Below the pieces are notes generated by a model, which had not been told where the DNA came from, searched no databases, and saw only the letters and a program-made list of their open reading frames with translations. This document shows positions 1 to 5,054 of a stretch of 5,054 bases of DNA, piece by piece (position 1 is the stretch's first letter; every line of letters starts with the position of its first letter). This DNA is from Phycisphaerae bacterium (GTDB lineage: Bacteria; Planctomycetota; Phycisphaerae; Sedimentisphaerales; SG8-4), in the NCBI GenBank assembly GCA_030613765.1, contig JAUWLI010000238.1:1-5054 (forward strand), written 5' to 3'. A program made the translations under genes and the position numbers.

Positions 1-10
1 GTGTAAAAGT

Positions 11-14
11 GGAG
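11..14 (+). promoter_or_regulatory. Shine-Dalgarno GGAG deciding the ATG20 start
   Basis: GGAG lies 5 bases before ATG20, a normal spacing, and overlaps the alternative GTG at 14, which has no usable site in front of it within the window. This favours ATG20 as the kinase start. Only 19 bases upstream are visible, so no promoter can be judged. Confidence 0.6.
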
Positions 15-19
15 TGCTA

Positions 20-3000
20 ATGAGTAAAACTGAAAAAAGAAACGATAAGGGGTCGGATAAGGAAGAATCCATTCCCACCGCCAGCATGGGTGGTTCAGCG
101 GTCGGACCGGGTGGCCAGATCGGCCCCTATAAGCTGCTCAGCATCTTAGGCGAAGGCGGTTTCGGAGTGGTCTCCTTAGCTGAACGGCAGAGACCGGTCA
201 AACGCCGGGTGGCGCTGAAGGTCATCAAGCCGGGTATGGATACCAAAGAGGTCATCGCCCGATTCGAGGCTGAACGCCAGGCTTTGGCCCTGCTGGAACA
301 CCCAAATATCGCCCACGTCTTCAATGCCGGAACCACTGATGCCGGTCGACCATACTTCGTAATGGAATATGTCAAGGGCGTCCCTATCACCGAACACTGC
401 GACCGCCATAAGTTGACCATCGAAGAGCGTCTTAAGCTTTTCCTGCAGGTCTGCGAGGCAGTCCAGCACGCCCACCAAAAGGGCATTATACACCGGGACA
501 TCAAGCCATCGAATATACAGGTATGTATTGAGGGCGAGAAGGCGGTGCCTAAGGTCATCGATTTCGGCGTGGTCAAGGCCATCAGTCAGCCGTTGACGGA
601 ACGGACGCTGGTCACCGAGCAGGGCCAGTTTGTCGGCACGCCTGAGTATATGAGTCCTGAGCAGGCGGAGATGACCGGCCAGGATGTTGATACTCGCTCT
701 GACATTTACTCTCTGGGCGTGGTGCTCTACGAGCTGCTGACCGGCGTCCTGCCTTTTGATCCTGCAACACTTCGTGAGGGCGGTGTTGACCACATTCGTC
801 AGGTCATCCTGGAAGAAGACCCGAAGACGCCGAGCACCCGGCTGAGCACACTCGGCGGCGAAGAGTCAACCAGGTTGGCCAAGCGTCGTCGCATTGACCC
901 CGGCACACTTCGGCGCAGGCTTCGTGGCGACCTTGACTGGATCCCGCTCAAGGCGATGGAGAAGGACCGAACGCGGCGTTATCAGACGGCCCACGCTTTG
1001 GATGAGGACATCCAGCGGCACCTCACCCACGAGCCGGTATTAGCGGGGCCGCCGAGCAAAATATACCGTCTTAAAAAATTGCTGCGTAAATATCGAACAC
1101 AAGCTATTGCGGCAGCGACGGCAGCAGTTCTACTTGCTTGTATAGCAGTCATTTTTGTGATGTACGTTCAGGCCGTTAATCGAGGTAAAGAAGCCGAATC
1201 CCTCAAACACAGGGATATTCTGTCGAAAGCAATGGAATTGCGTTCCAACGGACAGTTCCAGGAGGCCCTGACCAAAGTCGAAACCATTGTCGATAGCGAA
1301 CACGTTGGCCCTAAAGCGCATCTGCTGCGCGGGCGACTCGTTCTGGAGTTACAGGGCCCTGCCGCTGCTGTGAAAGAACTTCAGAAGCTGCTGAATGAAC
1401 GAGATGAGATTGCGTGCCAGGCCCATTTTCTTCTGGCCAGGATATATCTGGAAAGCGACGCCGGTGATCCTGAAACATCGCAAGAATATCAGCAAAAGGC
1501 AAAAGAACATCAGCAAAAAGGCGAGAAGTTATTTTCGGAGTCCGCCGAGGCCTACTTCAACCGTTCTATGATGGCTGGCACCGTGGATAAAACTCTTGAA
1601 TGGCTGAACAAGGCCATAGACTTTGAACCGGGCCATTATGACTCTCGCGAAGCGCGGGCCCTGGCATATTATGCGCTCAGGAAATACAACGAGATGGAGA
1701 TCGATGCCTCTGTAATGATTGGTAATGAATCGAATAATTCGCAGGGTTACGCCCTTCGTGCGATTGCCCGGCGCCAAAAGGCGAAAGAGGAGGCTGAAAA
1801 GGAACTATTTGGTGCGGCCCTTAGGGACCACGATAAGTCAATCAAACTTTCGCCTGCCGAGCCCAAACTTTATGACCAGCGACGGCAGACCCACATGCAA
1901 ATGGGTAATTACGAACAGGCACTTTCGGATGCACGCAAATGCGCCGAACTGGAACCTGAAGAGGGTATTTATCGCTTCCACGTTTTTTGTGCACTCGCTG
2001 CTTCGGGCTACTATGATGAAGCGAAGGTCAAATATGACACAATCATTAAGTCAGGTCTAATGAGCAAATGGAATCTTGACCTATCGGCTGCGAAATATGT
2101 GTCTGACACCCTTGATGCCGGTCTATCATGGCATCCGCCGCAGCGCAGACCTGAGGGTGCCGCTTTTTTTGAGATGCACGAGTCAACCGAAATTTATGAG
2201 CAGTTGGCTAAAAAGGCCAGGCGGGTGGTGGCCGAGGGATTTCATGCTACCTGGTCGCCTGATGGAACCGAATTCGCCTACAGTTGTGGAATTCACGGCT
2301 TTAGTGGTATCGAAATCATCAATCTGGAGGCGGGAAAGACCCGCCTATTGACGGTCCCCGGTTTTGACCCGGCGTGGTCTCCTGATGGTAAGTATGTTGC
2401 CTTTGTCCGTGCTCGAAAGCCCCTGTTACTTGCTGGTATTACTACCGAATATGGGGCTGAGATTATGCCTCAGGGGCAGCGAGAGGTCTGGCTTATCAAG
2501 GCCGACGGCACAGAGGTGCCGAGGTTTCTGGCTAAAGGAAGCTTTCCTTGCTGGAGCAGTGACTCAAGGCGGGTTTTTTATCATTCGCGGGTGGACATGA
2601 TGCTCTGCTCAATTTCCCTCGGAGATGGTGCAAAGCCGACACCGCTCATCTCGTGTCCAAGTACTTTTCCTGTAGTATCACCGGATGAAAAATACGTCGC
2701 TTATGTGGGGGGCGGCGAGCTTCGAATCGTGGGATTAGCCAACAAGTCGGTCGTTGCGAGCTGGACGCCGCCTCCGCTAACATTAGGGGTTATCCTGAAC
2801 TGGTCGCCAAACGGACGGGAGTTAGGTATTGCGGGACGTGGGTTATGGATTTATAACTTAGACACAAAGACAGCCTCAAAGGTCCTGAGCGGTCGAATCG
2901 GGTGGAGTAGCTGGTCTCGGCCTGATATAAGCCGGTTCGCCTTCCAAAGGACATACGGGCTTCTGCACCGCGAAATCTGGGTCGCCGACCTCGATCCCAA

Positions 3001-4624
3001 CGTCTCTACTACCGAAGCGCTTGGGCCGGGACGAACAATTGAGCAGCATTGCCAGGAAATGATCGACTACTATACCCGGCGAATTGATACCGATCCTGAG
3101 GATAAGGGCAACTACTTTAATCTGGGTAGACTCATAAGAAGCCTTGGCCTGCTGGGTATGGAGCATTACAGCAGGGGTGCGTACGAGGAGGCCCTTATGA
3201 CGTTGAGCCGTGTCGACAAGCTCCGCCGGACTGTGCTTAACATTCAATCCCATCCCCGAGACGCAACATTCATCGCGATGGCGCTGCACCAGCTCAACCG
3301 CGACCGGGAAGGCGTAGCCGCTCTGGAAGAGCTACGGGGGATGTTCGAAAAAGATAAGCACAGCAACGAAGAAAAATACCTTTACGAAGCGGAACAACTC
3401 TTCGTAAGCCAGAACAGCAAAGTCCATTTGGCGTGGGAAAGTATTGAAGCCGGAAAACTTAAGGAAGCCTGGCAACTGGCAGAAGAGCTGCGGTCATTGC
3501 CGCGACAGGAATATACTGAGATTGCTTCAAGCATAGAAAGTGCTTTCAAGTCCTTGACCAGGGCGTATCACAATCGTGGCAAAGGTGTCGGGCACCGCGG
3601 CGGCGGGTATGGCGAAGCGATTAGCGATTATGAGGCAGCGGTGCGTATCGACCCGAACTACGCACTGGGCTTTGCCGACCTGGCCTGGTTGAGGGCCGCG
3701 TGCCCAGCGGCTGAGTTTCGCGACGGCGCCAAGGCAATTGAGAACGCCACCAAAGCCTGCGAACTGACGGACTGGAAGGACCACAACTACGTCGCCACGC
3801 TCGCGGCCGTCTATGCCGAGGTCGGCGATTTCGTTGCCGCCGTCAAATGGCAGAAGGAAGCGATTGATTTATCAGGCGAGGATAAACGCAATAAGTGGCA
3901 GGCCGGTTATGAATTGCGGTTAAAACTATTCCAATCGGGCAAGCCCTACCATGGGGGCAATCTATGGAGCTTTTCGACGGGGAGAATGGTCGGCTGGTGG
4001 AAATTTGACCGGATAGAAGGCGATGTCGTTGTTGATTCGTCCGGTAACGGCTTACACGGCAAGCTCATCGGCGATGCACAAATCATTTCACACCCTGAAA
4101 GGGGCAGTGTGCTGAGTTTAGATGGTGACGGTGACTATGTAAATTGTGGAAATAATTCGGCCTTCGACATTACCAACTCAATTACGGTTACGGCCTGGGT
4201 TAATATCGACACTGTCCCACAAGATTGGACAGCCATCGTCACCAAAAGCAACACCGCCTGGAGGCTTTCTACCGCATACGGCCAAAGAAGATTTCACTTT
4301 GCCATCAGCCCTGGTGCTGCTGGTCACTACATCAACGGAAATATTGAGGTAGCAGCCGGTCAATGGCATCACGTCTGTGGAACGTATGATGGAGCGAATA
4401 TACGTTTGTACGTGGACGGCGTGGAGGACACAAAAAGTCCGATGGCCTATAGCGGCAGCATAACCACGAATGATGAGCCGGTTTATATCGGCGGAAACCT
4501 GGAAGGGCTGGGACGCTACTGGAACGGCCTGATTGACGACGTGCGGATTTACAGTTATGGCCTCAGTGAAGCTGAGATAAAGGCCGTTTACGCCAGCAAA
4601 GAACCCGGCCCAACATCTAATTGA
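20..4624 (+). CDS. Membrane-anchored Hanks-type Ser/Thr protein kinase with TPR, PD40 beta-propeller and LamG sensor domains
   Basis: A 1534-residue transmembrane protein kinase, predicted to phosphorylate Ser/Thr on cytoplasmic proteins in response to something bound by its exported part. Seen in the kinase domain (about 37-336): glycine loop GEGGFGVV (44-51), VALK lysine K67, helix-C glutamate E85, VMEY hinge (114-117), HRDIKPSN with D160, K162 and N165, DFG (181-183), GTPEYMSPE (206-214) and DIYSLG (228-233). All catalytic residues are present, so activity is expected. A basic stretch (350-359) precedes one hydrophobic helix (about 361-383), which by the positive-inside rule puts the kinase inside and the rest outside. 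Then follow TPR-like helices (about 399-684), a six-blade PD40 propeller (738-990), more TPR-like repeats (1015-1285) and a LamG-like sandwich (1324-1526). Domain order resembles planctomycete TPR kinases, but these commonly end near the GKPYH motif (1307-1311); here LamG follows it. ATG20 is chosen over GTG14 because GGAG at 11-14 sits 5 bases upstream; the frame is open to the left edge, so a longer N-terminus is not excluded. Ligand and targets are unknown. Confidence 0.95.
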   Translation: MSKTEKRNDKGSDKEESIPTASMGGSAVGPGGQIGPYKLLSILGEGGFGVVSLAERQRPVKRRVALKVIKPGMDTKEVIARFEAERQALALLEHPNIAHVFNAGTTDAGRPYFVMEYVKGVPITEHCDRHKLTIEERLKLFLQVCEAVQHAHQKGIIHRDIKPSNIQVCIEGEKAVPKVIDFGVVKAISQPLTERTLVTEQGQFVGTPEYMSPEQAEMTGQDVDTRSDIYSLGVVLYELLTGVLPFDPATLREGGVDHIRQVILEEDPKTPSTRLSTLGGEESTRLAKRRRIDPGTLRRRLRGDLDWIPLKAMEKDRTRRYQTAHALDEDIQRHLTHEPVLAGPPSKIYRLKKLLRKYRTQAIAAATAAVLLACIAVIFVMYVQAVNRGKEAESLKHRDILSKAMELRSNGQFQEALTKVETIVDSEHVGPKAHLLRGRLVLELQGPAAAVKELQKLLNERDEIACQAHFLLARIYLESDAGDPETSQEYQQKAKEHQQKGEKLFSESAEAYFNRSMMAGTVDKTLEWLNKAIDFEPGHYDSREARALAYYALRKYNEMEIDASVMIGNESNNSQGYALRAIARRQKAKEEAEKELFGAALRDHDKSIKLSPAEPKLYDQRRQTHMQMGNYEQALSDARKCAELEPEEGIYRFHVFCALAASGYYDEAKVKYDTIIKSGLMSKWNLDLSAAKYVSDTLDAGLSWHPPQRRPEGAAFFEMHESTEIYEQLAKKARRVVAEGFHATWSPDGTEFAYSCGIHGFSGIEIINLEAGKTRLLTVPGFDPAWSPDGKYVAFVRARKPLLLAGITTEYGAEIMPQGQREVWLIKADGTEVPRFLAKGSFPCWSSDSRRVFYHSRVDMMLCSISLGDGAKPTPLISCPSTFPVVSPDEKYVAYVGGGELRIVGLANKSVVASWTPPPLTLGVILNWSPNGRELGIAGRGLWIYNLDTKTASKVLSGRIGWSSWSRPDISRFAFQRTYGLLHREIWVADLDPNVSTTEALGPGRTIEQHCQEMIDYYTRRIDTDPEDKGNYFNLGRLIRSLGLLGMEHYSRGAYEEALMTLSRVDKLRRTVLNIQSHPRDATFIAMALHQLNRDREGVAALEELRGMFEKDKHSNEEKYLYEAEQLFVSQNSKVHLAWESIEAGKLKEAWQLAEELRSLPRQEYTEIASSIESAFKSLTRAYHNRGKGVGHRGGGYGEAISDYEAAVRIDPNYALGFADLAWLRAACPAAEFRDGAKAIENATKACELTDWKDHNYVATLAAVYAEVGDFVAAVKWQKEAIDLSGEDKRNKWQAGYELRLKLFQSGKPYHGGNLWSFSTGRMVGWWKFDRIEGDVVVDSSGNGLHGKLIGDAQIISHPERGSVLSLDGDGDYVNCGNNSAFDITNSITVTAWVNIDTVPQDWTAIVTKSNTAWRLSTAYGQRRFHFAISPGAAGHYINGNIEVAAGQWHHVCGTYDGANIRLYVDGVEDTKSPMAYSGSITTNDEPVYIGGNLEGLGRYWNGLIDDVRIYSYGLSEAEIKAVYASKEPGPTSN
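1100..1168 (+). other. Single transmembrane segment of the kinase
   Basis: Residues about 361-383 are an uncharged Ala/Val/Leu/Ile-rich run (AIAAATAAVLLACIAVIFV at its core). It is preceded by the basic RLKKLLRKYR stretch and followed by a mixed polar region starting NRGKEAE. Length and charge pattern fit one membrane-spanning helix with the kinase in the cytoplasm and about 1150 C-terminal residues across the membrane. No N-terminal signal peptide is seen, so this helix would also be the export signal. Confidence 0.85.
1214..2071 (+). repeat. First TPR-like helical repeat array
   Basis: Residues about 399-684 read as roughly eight degenerate 34-residue TPR-like helix pairs. The clearest units are near 402-425 (NGQFQEAL), 509-540 (AEAYFNR followed by LNKAIDFEP) and 616-649 (MGNYEQALSDARKCAELEP), with the next unit carrying SGYYDEAKVKYD. 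One unit near 580-610 has a charged insert (RRQKAKEEAEKELFG). TPR arrays form superhelical protein- or peptide-binding surfaces. Repeat number and borders are estimates by eye. Confidence 0.75.
2231..2989 (+). repeat. Six PD40/TolB-like beta-propeller blades
   Basis: Six copies of a PD40-type signature, roughly W-S-P-D-G followed by a short hydrophobic strand, occur at W745 (WSPDG), W786 (WSPDG), W845 (WSSDS), V886 (VSPDE), W928 (WSPNG) and W965 (WSRPD). Spacings are 41, 59, 41, 42 and 37 residues. The 59-residue gap is explained by an extra loop near 799-820. Six blades are enough to close a TolB-like propeller. Such propellers bind proteins or peptides in the periplasm; the partner here is unknown. 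Confidence 0.85.
3062..3874 (+). repeat. Second TPR-like array with planctomycete-type C-terminal module
   Basis: Residues about 1015-1285 hold further TPR-like helix pairs. Examples are SRGAYEEALMTLSRV (1051-1065), MALHQLNRDREGVAALEEL (1087-1105), YGEAISDYEAAVRIDPNYA (1197-1215) and VYAEVGDFVAAVKWQKEAI (1264-1282). The LAWLRAACP and KACELTDWK phrases are ones I associate with the C-termini of planctomycete TPR kinases. The unit before YGEAISDY has a glycine-rich helix turn (GKGVGHRGGG, 1187-1196), so that repeat may be distorted. Confidence 0.75.
3989..4597 (+). other. C-terminal LamG-like (concanavalin-type) domain of the kinase
   Basis: Residues about 1324-1526 show the run of motifs typical of LamG-like/Laminin_G_3 jelly-roll domains: VGWWKFD (1324-1330), DSSGNGLHG (1339-1347), LDGDGDYV (1367-1374), ITVTAWV (1388-1394), WHHVCGTYDG (1449-1458), LYVDG (1463-1467) and NGLIDDVRIYSYGLSEAEI (1502-1520). 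The domain looks complete and ends 8 residues before the stop. Such domains usually bind glycans or proteins outside the cell. No ligand can be assigned. Confidence 0.9.
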
Positions 4625-4634
4625 CAATTTAGAT
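4615..4634. repeat. Small imperfect inverted repeat across the kinase stop codon
   Basis: ATCTAA (4615-4620) is matched by TTAGAT (4629-4634) around an 8-base centre. The arms can be extended towards ATCTAATTG / CAATTTAGAT if one bulged A is allowed. It is AT-rich and not followed by a T-run on either strand, so it is at best a weak transcription-end or mRNA 3'-end hairpin. The rest of the 32-base gap (4625-4656) shows nothing else. Confidence 0.3.
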
Positions 4635-4656
4635 AAGATTATGGGGGCAAATGCTG

Positions 4657-5054
4657 TCAGGTTAATTCAACGTTGACTGGCTTTTCGGGTGGAGGCGTAT
4701 CTGTTGAAGCTAATTCTCGGCCGAGGCGGTAGGCTTCGTCCATTGCGGAAGGATGCTGTTTTATCCGGCCGGGCTCGTCGATATTGTTGACAAATAGATT
4801 GACAGCGTAGTTCATGTCCAGGACATCAAGGAAATATTTGGCTGTCAGGCGGATGCTGTCAAACATCTTTTTTCTTTTAGAGCCACCTACAGCGATGACC
4901 ATTGCGCGTCGGGCGCGGCCGGTGGTCAAGAGCGGCTGCTTGAGGACGTACTTGTGGGCCCAGAGGCACTGACATCGGTCAATGAGGGCCTTTGCCTGGG
5001 CGCAGACGGTCATAAAAAATATCGGCGTTGCGAAAATCAGCCTATCGGATTCGA
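4657..5054 (-). CDS. Flavodoxin-fold NADPH-dependent FMN reductase-like protein, 5' end beyond the window
   Basis: The C-terminal 131 codons of a flavodoxin-family oxidoreductase, likely a cytoplasmic FMN protein that passes electrons from NAD(P)H or a reduced partner to an unidentified acceptor. The visible part starts ESDRLIFATPIFF and continues AQAKALIDRCQCLW, the segment that in this family follows the FMN-contacting loop and enters the next helix (S/T-P-I-x-F then AQ-x-K-x-x-IDR). AMVIAVGGSKRKKMFDS follows as the next core strand and loop, then a helix, the NLFVNNIDEPG strand and a terminal helix with HPSAMDEAYRLGREL. The ATG at 5013 is not taken as the start because the family motif runs in frame upstream of it to the edge; the N-terminal phosphate-binding loop is therefore missing from view. 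Family members are commonly near 180-200 residues, so roughly a third is off-window. It converges on the kinase with a 32-base gap, so they are separate transcription units. Iron-sulfur flavoproteins are an alternative, undecidable without the N-terminus. Confidence 0.88.
   Translation of the reverse strand, partial: ESDRLIFATPIFFMTVCAQAKALIDRCQCLWAHKYVLKQPLLTTGRARRAMVIAVGGSKRKKMFDSIRLTAKYFLDVLDMNYAVNLFVNNIDEPGRIKQHPSAMDEAYRLGRELASTDTPPPEKPVNVELT

Noticed and set aside
127..793. Two long overlapping open frames on the minus strand opposite the kinase domain (127-582 and 176-793)
   Set aside because: They lie fully antisense to an unmistakable kinase coding region, overlap each other and their translations resemble no family I know; they are by-products of the codon pattern of the real gene.
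1719..2600. Plus-strand open frames inside the kinase gene (1719-2060, 2076-2351, 2364-2600)
   Set aside because: They sit in another frame within a continuous coding sequence with clear TPR and PD40 motifs. The translations show no recognisable domains, and no frameshift is needed to explain the main frame.
2876..3289. Minus-strand open frame of 137 codons
   Set aside because: It is antisense to the propeller/TPR region, with no recognisable domain and no sign of its own ribosome binding site or promoter.
4562..4576. CTCAG-TGAAG-CTGAG hairpin near the 3' end of the kinase gene
   Set aside because: It lies inside codons for the conserved LSEAEI ending of LamG domains, is only 5 bp and has no T-run after it, so it is not a terminator.
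4178..4627. Minus-strand open frame of 149 codons opposite the LamG-like domain, following the flavoprotein gene
   Set aside because: It lies in the direction of the flavoprotein transcript, so a downstream gene was considered, but it is completely antisense to the well-supported LamG domain and its translation looks non-biological.
4657..5013. Treating ATG5013 as the start of a complete 118-residue protein
   Set aside because: The frame stays open to the window edge and the upstream codons read SDRLIFATPIFF, the expected flavodoxin-family segment just before AQAKALIDR, so this is an internal Met in a gene cut by the window.
1..5054. CRISPR, tRNA, rRNA, insertion sequence, attachment site or phage signatures
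   Set aside because: I saw no direct repeat array, cloverleaf, terminal inverted repeats or transposase-like sequence; almost the entire window is covered by two coding regions.

Overview
This window holds one very large gene and the 3' part of a second one, arranged convergently. The organism is most likely a planctomycete, perhaps of the Phycisphaerae or Sedimentisphaerales kind. That is an inference from the style of the kinase: its phrasing around the glycine loop, the GTPEYMSPEQ segment, the LRGDLDW stretch and the C-terminal LAWLRAACP / KACELT / AAVKWQKEAI module is what I know from the large, multiplied Ser/Thr kinases of Planctomycetota. No rRNA or other phylogenetic marker is present to confirm it.

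Bases 20-4624 (+) encode a 1534-residue membrane-anchored Hanks-type (PknB-like) Ser/Thr protein kinase. In order it carries a short disordered N-terminus, a cytoplasmic kinase domain (about residues 37-336), one transmembrane helix (about 361-383), a first TPR-like helical array (about 399-684), a six-bladed PD40/TolB-like beta-propeller (about 738-990), a second TPR-like array (about 1015-1285) and a terminal LamG-like concanavalin-type sandwich (about 1324-1526). The likely working model is that the large exported part senses or binds something (protein, peptide, glycan or envelope component) and the kinase reports this inside the cell by phosphorylation. Ligand and substrates cannot be read from the sequence.

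Bases 4625-4656 are a 32-base gap between two converging genes. A small imperfect AT-rich inverted repeat overlaps the kinase stop codon, but there is no convincing intrinsic terminator.

Bases 4657-5054 (-) are the C-terminal 131 codons of a flavodoxin-fold, NADPH-dependent FMN reductase-like protein whose start lies beyond the right edge. It has no evident functional link to the kinase.

I see no RNA gene, mobile element, CRISPR array or phage feature. I found no clear new multi-gene system. The points most worth a second look are the kinase architecture (propeller between two TPR arrays plus an added LamG domain) and a Leu-to-Gln type change at a position expected to line the ATP adenine pocket.
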